NCBI RefSeq assembly: GCF_051020765.1
Contig: NC_134943.1
Span: forward strand, 2,170,001-2,234,000
Length of the DNA: 64,000 bases
Reading direction: 5' to 3'
From: Lasioglossum baleicum
Taxonomy: Eukaryota > Arthropoda > Insecta > Hymenoptera > Halictidae
Shown here one piece after another: positions 45,549-57,445 of this stretch. Under the pieces are notes generated by a model that saw nothing but the letters and a program-made list of their open reading frames with translations, was not told where the DNA came from and ran no database searches. Within the stretch, counting starts at the first letter, position 1. Every line of letters starts with the position of its first letter. The translations under genes were made by a program, and so were the position numbers.

Positions 45549-46076
45549 ATGTCCGACTACTTTGATGAAATGGGTTGGACACCGTTAGAAGACGGCGAGA
45601 CACCGAATCATTTAATACACATGGCAAGACTTTTGCGAGATTTTGGTATGTGGGATTTATTGGGCCAAACAACAAGGCTACCACCGCCTGCATCGAAATC
45701 TGCGATTGAAAACTTGGAGGAGATCAAGATTAGTTCATCCGAATCAAAGCAATGCCCTGTATGCTTAAAAGAGTTCGAAAATGGAATATCTGCCAAGCGT
45801 ATGCCTTGTAAACATATTTTTCATAAGGAGTGTATAATTCCATGGTTAGAAAAGGTATCAATTTTTCCTAGTCATCGTTACCGATTTTGTAAACAAATTA
45901 TACAGTTTAGTCGATAAAGAAGATATCTCACTTACTTTCAGACAAATTCGTGTCCGCTTTGCCGACACCAATTACCTACAGACGATGAAGACTACGAAAT
46001 GTACAGAAAAGAAAAACAGCGCGAAGTAGCAAGGGAAAAGGATTTAGAAACTTTACATAATTCGATGTTCATGTAG
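45549..46076 (+). CDS. RNF181: RING-H2 E3 ubiquitin ligase, RNF181 homologue
   Basis: Exons 45549-45854 and 45942-46076 join in phase 0 (AAAAG|GTATCA, CTTTCAG) across an 87-bp intron to give 146 residues, close to vertebrate RNF181. The protein transfers ubiquitin from an E2 to substrates. The N-terminus starts SDYFDEMGW, followed by LPPPASKSAIENL, both typical of this family. The RING-H2 domain has Cys69, Cys72, Cys87, His89, His92, Cys95, Cys106 and Cys109 (C3H2C3), all present; the join falls between W-L-E-K and T-N-S-C-P-L-C. It ends with the family's LPTDDEDYE block and a basic, helical tail. ATG follows a plausible 5' UTR. AATAAA at 46480-46485 is a candidate poly(A) signal. Confidence 0.95.
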
Positions 46077-47370
46077 AGAAATGCACATTTGTACATAAAA
46101 GGAGAGTGTTTTATATTTCTTTATATAGGTTTTAAACTCTATCATACTATGAATATTATAAAATCTAAACGTGTTGATTAAAACGAAATGAAATTCCCTA
46201 CTACCTTTTCAAATATTTATAAATCTGTACACGAGACAACCTATATGAATTTTACACTTCTAGACCACTTTATTTTGGACGTTGTTTGTTTCGCGCTGAA
46301 TTAATGATTTTTAATTCGTTGTACGGGTCATTTGTCGTAGATAAATGTTCTCAAACGTGCTCAATTGAAACTAATTGAAAATAACTTGTTATATCATGCC
46401 ATGTAGTTGTTATGATATTACTAGTTTTAATATTTGTATTATAATACAATGAAATACCAGGAAAATTACATAAGTAACTAATAAATCGATAGCTCTGTGG
46501 TGAATAATTTAAAATATCAGTTTATGTTTAGTTGTAACAACTAAGGAGCTAACTTACGCCATAAATAAATGAAATGGAATACCCTGTAATGTACAGACAC
46601 ATTAATCATGTTTTTAATGTATCGCTATATATGTATTTAATGTACAATAATTTTTGTTCGGTGACTTCAATTAATCTTTCCATGAGAATAACTAGTTTTA
46701 CAGTAACAGTGTTTCCATTTTTCAATTATTCGACTAATAAAATTCAAATATATTTATAAGCAAATTAATATATCTAAGTATTTTCTTATTTATGTATATG
46801 TAATTTATAAATATATACTTCTGTTAATAATGGGTTACGTTATATATTTACCTCGTACTCAAATAATTGAGTGTTATCCCTCTCAAATACCATTATAATG
46901 TAGCTTATCGATGTTAAAGTAACAATCAATTTATAATTAATGCTTTAACTCCGCATAATTCAACATTTATTAATAAAAGGTACCAACAATCCTCTAGCAC
47001 GCACCTGGAGTAAAATAGAAATTGATTTCCAGTTCTGATTTGAATAGCTTGAAAATAATATAAGAATATTTTAAAATTTTTCTAATGTGTTTTTACCGTT
47101 TTGTGTTTCTTCTATTCATTTTGTGCCATAGGTGTATACAATTCGCAGTCTAGTAATAAAATAATTTAGCGGACATCCAATGGTTTTGTAGCTGTATTTT
47201 TGATAATTATAGTAGCATGACGTTACCGTTAGAATTCCAATACTTCGTGGATCAGGACTAAGGCAAAAGAAGAAGACTGTTATTTATTAATAGGAAATAA
47301 TGTTTATTATACAGTGTACATATTTATTAACTTCATTTATTTTATTTCTGTTATAAATTTTATATTAATA
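46077..47370. other. 3' UTR of RNF181 and AT-rich DNA
   Basis: The 3' UTR may end near AATAAA at 46480. After that comes AT-rich DNA with a partial family A MITE at 47006-47152. No exon seen. Several TTTATT motifs at 47285-47345 could be poly(A) signals for a minus-strand transcript coming from the right. Confidence 0.45.
47006..47152 (+). mobile_element. hAT-type MITE, family A, copy 12 (5' truncated)
   Basis: Interior GAGTAAAATAGAAATTGATT and TTGAAAATAATATAAGAATA plus right end ATTCGCAGTCTA match the family; the left end is missing. The right flank GTAATAAA fits the preferred target. Confidence 0.7.
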
Positions 47371-50300
47371 ATATTATTATGCTTTGCCGAGCGACGAATG
47401 CCTTGATCAGTGTGCGCTTAATCTATAACAATCTCCGTAAAAAGTATAGAAACTTCTGCTTTTTATTTTGTTTGTTTGTTTGTTTTCCTTTCATTCTCAC
47501 CCGTCCCATCCTTTTTCCGTTGATCATTTATCAATCCCCCCTTTCCCCTACATTGATCACCATGAATTATACCACCAAAGAGTATCGCCAAAATATGTTG
47601 CGCTGAAAACGGCATAATCGTTCGGCATATACAAATAATAGTACTGTCGAAGTTAAAGTAATTGGCGGTTTATTCATCTTCTTTGTTTGTTAATTTTTTG
47701 CCGGTGACGCCATTTCGTTCGAAATGGCGCGCCGCCGCCCTCGCGCCATTTTGGTCGCGATATTCTCGAACTTTTTTTTCTCGAAATACTTCACCCTAGG
47801 ATTAGTATTTGTTATGAATTATTTTTATAATATGCGTAATAATATAAATAATGTCGTTAATATACCTATCATGATTACCGTTCTTTTTTTCTTTAATGAT
47901 AAACTATCTGAATGGTACATTTCCTCTGCTAATGGCCATGACTGTTATAGCTAATTATATGTATAGTCTGTATGCGAGCTCCAAATGGGATAAGGTACGT
48001 CGTACAGAGAACTTTTCGGCTCGGCGTATTTCTTTTTGTTAACATAATTCGAACAAAAAGAGAAACAAACCAAGAAATAGAGAACTATTCGTCGAATACG
48101 GGAACACGTCTGTGGCGTGAAAATACGAACGTCGAGGAACCCTCTTTCGTCTACCGATTCATGAAACTTTTATATCGCAATTTCCATTTTTATATTTCCT
48201 TTTACACCTGGTCATGTTTCGTGTCGACTAAATCAAATCTTCTCGAAGGGGAAATCTTTATTAATATTTCCAATCCGATGTGAAATACATGGACACACTC
48301 CCGAAGGAACGAATGTAACTGTGGAAAGTGTTGTACGCATTAACAATTCATAAACAGAAGGGACTTTTGTCAGCGAGACGCAAAACTATTCTTCACGATC
48401 CTTGACGAAATGTAGGTTCCCTCGAAGTACGCTAAAAAATTCTTTCTCGCTCTCTTTCTCTCTCCCTTTCGCTCACACTCTCTCATTCGAACTATTTTAG
48501 TTCTTTTATCGAACGATTCTCTCTCTCTTTCTTTCCTCTTGCTTCTCACACACGTCACCGTGTTCTAATCTTGATATATAAATGTACGACGTTAGTTCAT
48601 GTCAACCAGACTTTGTGTCAGTGTGTGTGTAATTTTATTATTTTTTTTTCTCGCTTGCTTGAATGTATGTTATCTAGCTTTCTAACATAAGTGTTAAATA
48701 TAATTACTTTTATTTTTATGTAATGTATTAGTTCTTTTGGTATAATAATAATAATCATCATCCCATAATAATCATAATCGATAACCATAATAATAGTAAT
48801 AATAATAATATTAACCACCGTCGTGACCATAATCGCGATGATGTCGTTAATTCGTCATATTGATATACATTACATATTTATATTACACGTTCCTTATGAA
48901 AATAATAATCCAAACTGGCATATTTTCCGTTCGTGCTGTTCGCCCCAAAAATTTTCCCCGAAAATTTGCGTCGCTCAAACCTCTAAAAGGATCGATCTCC
49001 CTTCTCTCCCTTTTCCTCGCTCCTTCATTCTCTCGCCCTCTTTTCTTTCATTTCGTTTACTTTTCTTTTCTCTTTTCCATTTTTTTTTTTCGTTCATAGA
49101 CTTCTATAACATAACAATTCTATCGCTAGTAGAAACGACTGAATCCCTCGCAACCTGGAACGAATTTTTTTCGAGACGGCACGCGTCAACGATCAACCTA
49201 ATCGCATCGCGATTCGATATACTTAACTTTATTTCACGGCGACCTCGCGATTCGCCGTGAAACTCTATCAACATTCGTAACACCGCGATCATCACCGTTC
49301 TTCACGTTCGTTTTTTTTATTTTCTTTTAATTTAATTAGCTGCTCACCGTGGCTACGGAGACAACGTTTCCCCTAAACCGTTCGACGTCCAACGTCCAAC
49401 GTTAAGGGCAACCGATTCGAATTCGATTTGACATTCTTCGAATTTTTTCGCAAACACACAATTATCATGCCTTGATGCACGCGCTCGGAAATTGTCTAAT
49501 CGTCGAGAAATAATAATAATTTCGACGGTGTTGTAGTGTTACTTTTTTTCTTTCGTCCCCGAAGCCTCAGTAGTCGCATCAACCCTCTCGTTCGATTCCT
49601 CACCCTCCTAAATACATATACATTATCGAAATATTTTCTATAACCGCGTATGCCTCCGTAAAATTTATCGCGTTGATATGCTAAAACTCTCCCCCATCAC
49701 TTATCGTACTATCGTTATAAATTACATCTTATCTACGCTGCCTTTGTTTTTTCTTCAGTCCCCACCGTTTCTCTTTTGGCCTCGTTTCTTCTCACGGCTA
49801 TCCTTTCTTTCGCTTCAAGTCCTCTCTCGTTTCGCATGTTAATTCGCCTATTCGTTTTCGCACGTCACCACAAAGAGACATCTCGTGGACTTGCTTCGAG
49901 TCTCTCTCTCGATAGAATAATCTTTTCCAATAAGCATAATTAGTAGTGTCGTCGATAGCGACAATACGGTGATAATAATAATAATAATAATAATAATAGT
50001 AATAATAATAATAATAACCGTACTAGTGATAATCAATGGTCAATAATAATAATATTAATAATAGCTTTTACGACGCGACCAACTCATCAAGGTAACTTTA
50101 CATTACATCGTTCGCAAGGATTAATACTGTCGTACTTACAATAAGTAACTCGCGTAACGCCCTGGTCAATGATTCCAATCGTTTTACAATATTTGGAACA
50201 TCAACCGGTTCAACTATCGATCGCATAATTCGCTCTGCTCTTCAAATTCTCGTCTAAACTTTTACCGACGTTCTACAATAGAACCCCATCTAATTTCATC

Positions 50301-53300
50301 ATTTCTCTCCGAAACCGTAAAAGCACATCCCGGTGTGACCAAAATCATGAACGAAGATTGTATCAGCATCACGATCATTTCAATTATAACTAATTATATC
50401 TTTCTCGCGTGTTTGTCAATGGAGCATCGTAACCAGAATCCCGTGTCGGTTTCTAAACGCGTTGTTCTTTTACTCTGGACGAGAGAAACAATAGAATTTA
50501 TATGTACACATCGAGCCGCAAGAAGTCTCGCAAAAGAAACGAAAGCGATACGTTCGTGAAGCTGCAAAGTGGTCGACGAAATTGATTTCGGATACGTCCA
50601 GACATGTCCACGCGAGAAAAGAAGCCGCGGTGTCGAGGGCGAGATTCGTCGTCAAGGGGAAAAAGGGAGAGGGCGCGCTATTTTGTTCTTCTCTTTTTTT
50701 CTCTCTCTCTCTCTCTCTTCAAGAACGTCCCACACACGTTGCAACGAACGTTTTTTTTTTCTTATTATTTTCATGCACTATATAGTTTAGTACTTCGCTA
50801 TGTAGGACATTACCGGTGTGCACGTGGCGTGTATGCACACTTCTGTGTCTCGTGTTTTGCAATTTTATTTACAGATCCTTTCGGGCCCGTTGTCGCGGCG
50901 GACATCGACAAGTCCTCGGAGTCGCAAAGCATCAATCATTCTGGACCATAAAATTCGCCACGCGTAACCCCGTGGGAAGAAAATGTATACTCTACTTCCG
51001 GCGATCCCGAGGACCCCGAGGTCCGGTGATCACGGCCCAGGAGAAACTTGCATTGTATATCGGTGTTTGATTATACTACGCAACGTTTTTTCGGGCCCCG
51101 AGCCGCGAAAGTACGTCCGGGGCCGGCGATTACAAAATTTTATTGTATACCACTCCGAAATCAACAATAAAACTGATTTCAATTTTTTTTCTCTCTCTCT
51201 CTCTCTCACGATTCTGTATAATATTTATCCCTTCTCTGAAGGCAGGAGGATATTTTTCAATTTGCGTGCGTGCGCGTTTCGTGGGATGTATGTGTCTATG
51301 TGTGTGTGTGTATGTATCTTCTGTGTATAAATGTTTATGCATATGCGCGTGTGTTCTCAATTTGTTTATGTTTTCTTTGTTTATCTTTTTAATATCGAGG
51401 TATACGCGTGTGTACGTGTGTCACGTGTACGTACTTCCCAGTTTCATATTCTCTTGTTTTCTCGCGTGTGCTTCGCTTCGTGTCTTTTCGTTTTTCTTTT
51501 TTTTTTTTTAATCATTTCTTCAGCCATTGTATTGAATATTCCGAATATTTCGGTTCGCGTTCGCGCGCCTGTTGCGTCAAATCTTAATTCGTTCCCTATG
51601 TTTAATATGTAAAAATATACAGGCTAGGTTATAGTCGTAAGTACAGTTAAAAAATTCTACATTCTTTAGCCTCGAGCACGGGATGCAGTCAAGTCGTCCT
51701 CGGAGTAGTAATCCACCGATCGAAAAACGAGTCTTAACCTGAGAACGCGAGTGAAACGTCATGCTCGACATCGTCGATCGAGTATTTGCTCGACGAGATG
51801 AAGATTTCTGTCGGATTCCAACAATGTAGACCTGGGAAGCTTAAAACGCGCTAAATCGTCGTTTCTTGTTTCTCCTGTCTCCCCCCCCCCCCGCCTCCCC
51901 CGGAAGAAGAAACACAAATAACGTATGCGTGTTCCGCTCGTTCTTTAACTCTCTTCTCGAATTCACGAAGCAAAAGCCGATCGAATTAGCACGTTTCAAC
52001 GTCGACGAACGTACAACCCCCTCGAACGCGTTTGACGACCCCTACCCCGTCGTACCTGTTATTTTCGATTGAAAAGAAGAGACGTTATTCTCGCGTGTCA
52101 CCTTTGGTACATTTGCAACATCGATCCTAATCGAAAAAACCGATTTCTGACTAGAAACTACTACAGATTCTCCTCCTCTTACGCTTTTCATGATCTCCGA
52201 CTAGATTCGCAGACCACGCAAGATTTAATTGCACTGTTTCATCGAGATCTCAAAGAGTGAGTTTGTGTATAAATCAGTCTCAAAATAAGTTGCACGCTTT
52301 TGTGATATAGAAAACTTCTTTATTATTTTCTTCTCTCTCAATCTCTCTCTCTCTCTCTCTCTCTCTTGCTCTCTTTTTATCTTCCTTTATTCAACGGACG
52401 ACAGCTGCTCGATACACGCAAAATCACAAACACGTTCGTTTGAAAGCCTGCCACACGATTCTCTGAGAATGAAGCTAGTGGAAATCGATCTATACGCACA
52501 ATTAATTATTTCACGAATATTGTTCGCGCGCGCGCTCACTAAGCACATTAAAACTTTGCAAGCGTTAGAAAACTATTGGGAAAACGTGCAACGAAATTCC
52601 GCATCTTTTTTTTCTTTCTTCTGGACGGTATGACCTGGGCGTGACTATCCTCCTCCATCTTTAGGCGATCCGCTAACTCTTATCTATGTCGTACTACGTA
52701 TCTCTCACAACTGTCGTCAGCTCAGAACAAACACCAAAGCAATTTGTTGCAACGGCACTTCGAAATATCTGAACCCGTTGTTTAGTGTCTTCGTCGTCGA
52801 AGCTCAATCGAGCTCTTCGGTCGCACTGATATTCCTCTCGCGAATCAGAACTCTAGGAATCTCTCACACAGTATCATTACTCAACAACTTTCTAGAACGC
52901 GTTTTCGGCTAATCACTTTTTTCCTTTCGGTCATAATAAAATAATAAATGAATAAAATATTCAACAATTAAAAGTCATATGAGCCGTTCAGCGCGAAAGT
53001 GGTGCAAGTCAATATTTGTCTGTTTGGTTCAATACCGCAAAAGGGACATTAAATAAAATAGTTGTAAAACAATTTTGATGTGGCTCGCGTCAGACTTCTC
53101 ACTTGATTCCTGATCAGCGTATTCATCAATGGCTACCGTCTCGGCTGAATCCAGCGAAAATTGTTGAAGTAATTGATGTTTTGTTAGTGTGGTGTGTTCG
53201 AAGATCAAGTTCATTAAGATAGGATCACAGTGTTGTAGTGTTAATCAGAGTATTTCTTCCGCTAACGAATGCACGCACTAAAATCTCTCGTCGTTAAACC

Positions 53301-54952
53301 AATGACGAATCTTAAACACATCAAGCTTTCTAATTTCTTCGTTCTTCGAATAATTTCACGCGCGATTTCTCTCGAGGAAATTCTCCGGAACAAGAAAATC
53401 AAAGTATCGTCTCGGGAACGTGAACGTGAGAATCATTTAATAATAACTTAATCTCGAAAGAAACGTTAACGGAAAATTGTCGTCGAGTCACGATTCGAAA
53501 ACGTTCAAGTACGACTTGAAAAGGTTTCGGAATCAACCTCGTCCGGTGATTTGAACGAGTTTCGCAACCATTTTGTACGAAGGAGCCACTTGTTAACCAA
53601 CTGTTGCACTCTGAGCAGGCGCCGAAGGGGCACAGTACAATTTGCAGGAACCGAGCCACTCCCACCGAGTCTTTCTTTTATGCCGCCTCGTTCGAGAGAA
53701 ACAAATTATCAGGAAAATCAACGTTTTTTTTTGTTTTTCTTCAAATTTCTGGGAAAAGAAATTTTTTCGAATGTACAAGACGAAATGACAGAGCGCGAAC
53801 AATAAATGCAAGAACTATAGCTGGTCGTTTTCCAAGTCCAGCGGGAAAATTGTTTACGTACGTTTACTGATTAGTAGACAATTACTTCTATATCCTAATA
53901 TTGTCTTTTGCTACGATAGTCGATTCGTGTTCGAAGTGGAAATGGATTTGGAAGATTCAGTGTTGGCACAATATATATTCTGTATCGTACATGATGCTTC
54001 GAAAATACTGGTTCAATTGGTTGAAATGCGATTTCGTGTGTTCCTCCCATCGGGGAAAGGACTGGTTTCGAAATTAGAAATCGATCTCGATTCGTGACAA
54101 TTATATTATGCCCCCGTGCTTCAGTGGAAATCCGTTTCGTTGAGTCGCCAATCGTTCTACGTTGAATTTCGCTCGAGAATGGTCACCGTTACGTGAGAGG
54201 AGTGACGTCGGACGATTCCGAACGATCGTGTAAAAGCAAGAAGCACCGAAACCCGATAGAAAATGCGAGTAGAAAACTGAAAAAGCTGCCCGAAACGAGG
54301 ACGAGAAAGTGTGTCCGGATCCTCTGTGCACATATTATTCTATACCGATCGAGGCAAATAATCGAGCAGCAAAGTTGCTCGAGGTTTCACTGGCGCCCTA
54401 AATTCCTTCTAACTTTTTGAGATCCATCGTATTTCAAATAGTCATGATGTTTACCCGCGCAGCTGGTTTATAAGAAGTATGCTTTCGGTTTACATTTAAT
54501 TTTAGAGTCGACTTTCAATCATTATGTATATATATGTATGTACTTATATATATTTTTGTATTTATATATAAGTATATATATTTTTTCTATTTCGTATATT
54601 ATTTCGGTCTTACGTACTAGAAGTTTAAAGTTAAAAACTTATCGTTTGGCGATTAATTATTTAAAATATGTTCTGTTTGTTAATAACTTTTAGTGTTTCT
54701 TCGCTCTCTCTCTCTCTCTCTCTCGCTCTCGCTCTCTTTTTCTCCGTTCTTTCTTTCCCTTTCTCTCCCACCCTTTTTCTCAACTTACCACACGCCCATC
54801 TCAACTTTTAATTATGCCTAATTCAATCATTATACGCGCACGATATATAATATTTATATTTCTCCGTCACTCCATCTCTTTCTCTCGTTCTCTTTCTCTC
54901 AGCGCTGTAGGTGTATTTTTTCCGTGTGCTTCTTCATTCTCTCTCTCTCTCG

Positions 54953-54995
<43 letters not shown>

Positions 54996-56370
54996 ACTCT
55001 CTCGCGCTTTCTTTCCTGGTATAAGTGATTATACTGCGTAATTTGTTATACTTCTTTTTTTCTGTTTATAACCTTATATGTTAGCGATAACTATAGTAAT
55101 TGTTTATGCATATCGTTCGCTTATACGCCTAGATGGCACGCTATATAAAACTATGCTATATGCAAATTTTTCTCATCAATCAATATTCTAGTTTAAACGT
55201 TTTTTCGCGAGAGTTATGTATATGCACACTCATCCCTGTATATATGTGCTCGTGTATATAGGTATGTTTGTATATATAAATACCTCACAGTATTTTTTCA
55301 CGTTCTCTCCCTTCTCTCTCGTGTTTTTTTTTTTACTTTTTTTCGCTCGTCTAATTCTTATGTACGTTCCTCGCGCCGATCGATCCTATTCCCACCGCGT
55401 TGCGTCGCGTCGTCTTTCTCTCGCTATGCGGCCTAACTACTTTCTAAACGTAAGATTTGTTAGCGACTTTCTAGGGTCGATTCGTGACGTGTGCCGTGCT
55501 TATGACGCGAAGGTATTATCGTCCGGACAGTATAGCTACGTTCGACCGATCCAGCAGGTTTCCAGTCTCATCGAATAGGCGTCAACGAAACGAAATTCCC
55601 GAGCGTGCGAATTCCCCAAGAATAATCTCCTGGACACCGAGACTCCGTTCGGAAAAGATCGTTCCTGGCCGATTCTACTCCCTCTCGCCTTCCCCACTCT
55701 ATTTTCCCCGAATTTCCTACGCTTCACTTTCTCCGTTTCTACTTTCCGGCTTTTCGCACGAATGATCGCGAGCATTAGATGCTTCTCCGCAAAAATCGCC
55801 ATGGTTCTCGCTAATCGTTCCGCGGGGTCCGCGCGAGGAACGGAAAGAAAAGACCAGATCGTCGTCTGATATCCGAAATAAAACGCGATCGCTGACTTTA
55901 GCCAACGCCACGAATCGACGATTCGTAACGTGCCAATTTCCCCATCAACAATTCCTGCATACTCGTTCACGGTGTCGCTTACAGTGCTCGCTATAATCTC
56001 TCGTCGTTTGTTTCTCTCTCTCCTTCCCACTGTTTCCATTCCTGTTTGTTCGTTTGCATTTAAATCGTCGCACGTTTACGCGCCCGTAGGGTATCGACAC
56101 GACGTTCTAATCGCGGTCGGTCTTAAAGGAATACCGGTACATCGAGTCTCGACTAAATTCGAAATGAAACGAACGCTTCGAAGAAACGGGTGTCGTCATG
56201 CTAAACCGTTAACTAGACACGTGGATTTGTACAATCAATGCGCGAAGGACAAGCCGTTCACACTTTCAACCCTCGTGCATCGGTCCGAGCGATTGTTGCG
56301 TCGATGATTCCGTTCTAGCGATGTCCGATCGAAGGAAGAAACTTGTACTGTTCGTCCATCGGGAGATGCC
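47371..56370. other. Pyrimidine-rich, simple-repeat domain, left part
   Basis: Less AT-rich than the window's left half, with long C/T tracts on the + strand: (CT)n at 50700, 51190, 52343, 54712 and a long one at 54936-54992; (AAT)n at 49971-50017; a 12-base C run at 51881-51892. A hairpin GCCATTTCG-TT-CGAAATGGC lies at 47709-47728. Many short overlapping ORFs exist but none has a recognisable domain. No MITE was recognised. It may be a very long UTR, a lncRNA or a regulatory domain. Confidence 0.4.
54936..54992. repeat. Long (CT)n microsatellite
   Basis: About 57 bp of CT repeats with a CGCTCTCTTT interruption. The longest of several C/T tracts in this domain; GAGA-type on the other strand, which can bind GAGA-factor-like proteins in insects. 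Confidence 0.9.
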
Positions 56371-56375
56371 AGCGA

Positions 56376-56583
56376 CAGTGTCGCCAGAATCGACCAAAAA
56401 CGGCCGATTTTCCTACTCCGCCTTCTCCCCTTCCACTATCCCACGCGACTGATGTCGTGTCATTCGCCCCACTCAATTCGTGTTGCGTCCTCGCCGCGCA
56501 CGCGTAACATGTCACGTAATAATCTGGTTATCGGAGAGGGGGTAAACTGTATTCCCCTCGATTTCCCCGATCTGGCGACACTG
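56376..56583. mobile_element. hAT-type MITE, family B, copy 3
   Basis: Ends CAGTGTCGCCAGA and GATCTGGCGACACTG are inverses; flanks GCCAGCGA (56368-56375) and GGCAGCGA (56584-56591) match at 7 of 8. The interior differs from copies 1 and 2, so only the ends define the family here. Confidence 0.8.
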
Positions 56584-57053
56584 GGCAGCGAGAAACTTGT
56601 AGGTACCGCGTAACATTCCTACTCCGCGCTACACGTCTTCCGCAATTGACCGAATCGTGGTGACCCTGAGCTCTTATGTCGATCGTTCCCGCCAGAACAC
56701 CTAAGCGTGAAAGTGGGGTCTCTTATATCGAAATCTCTACCATCTCCTGATGAACGATCAGTCATTTGATTGTAACGTGCGCGTATAAACTGCTGATAGT
56801 AAGTTCGTTTTGTATAGAGTTCGTGTACAACGAAAAGGATGATTGAGGACGAAGCTCTTATCCGAACGATGCACGAGGCTCAATCAGATTTAGATGCCCA
56901 GCTTTCCTTGGTTAGGTCGCGTAAAAAATGGGAACTAGTTCACTGCGGTTCGTAGAAGAAAGAGGTCCAATGAACGTTCTGCGAATACTGAAAAAAAATT
57001 CGTATTATCCGTATCGTTCCCTGTCTTTTCTCAAAGACGACGAATTTACGGTA

Positions 57054-57445
57054 CGGTAGAACCTCGTTCGTTGCACGGAACGGGATCAGAAATGCAAAAA
57101 TCGGGGTTGTGCAACGAAAGATGTAACCCAGAGCCGGACAACTTCTCAGTGCCTACCAGCGTCTCCCACCACTCGACTGGTATCTACGCGCAAAGCCTAT
57201 GCCGAGTGGTGCTGAAGAGTGGGAGAATCGCTAAACTAATTGTGGGGGCTATGCAGCAACGGTGGGGAAGGGGTTGCCCGGCTCTGATGTAAACCATCGC
57301 CCGATCTCTTCTCCCACTTTACCACTTTGTATTTCCACCACTGCCATATTGTAGACTCTCGCCACAACTCGTGGTGGGAGTCGCTGGTATGCAAGGAACA
57401 AGGGTTGCATGCAATAAACGAGGTGCAACAAGCGAGGTTATACCG
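57054..57445. mobile_element. pogo-like foldback element with a nested hAT MITE
   Basis: Left end CGGTAGAACCTCGTTCGTTG and right end inverted, CAACAAGCGAGGTTATACCG, match at about 19 of 23 positions. Inside, CCAGCGTCTCCCACCAC (about 57159) and GTGGTGGGAGTCGCTGG (about 57370) are also inverted. TA precedes the left end; TG follows the right end, so the target duplication is incomplete. It is interrupted by 57129-57286. Confidence 0.65.
57129..57286. mobile_element. hAT-type MITE, family C, copy 2 (nested)
   Basis: Left end CAGAGCCGGACAACTTCT and right end inverted, AAGGGGTTGCCCGGCTCTG. Flanks ATGTAACC (57121-57128) and ATGTAAAC (57287-57294) match at 7 of 8. It lies inside the foldback element. 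Confidence 0.7.

Noticed and set aside
54814..55041. ORF rich in Leu and Ser
   Set aside because: It is translation of CT microsatellite (S-L repeats).
55536..56039. 167-codon minus-strand ORF
   Set aside because: Longest minus-strand ORF of the right-hand domain, but no recognisable domain, overlapping ORFs in other frames, and length possible by chance in this composition.
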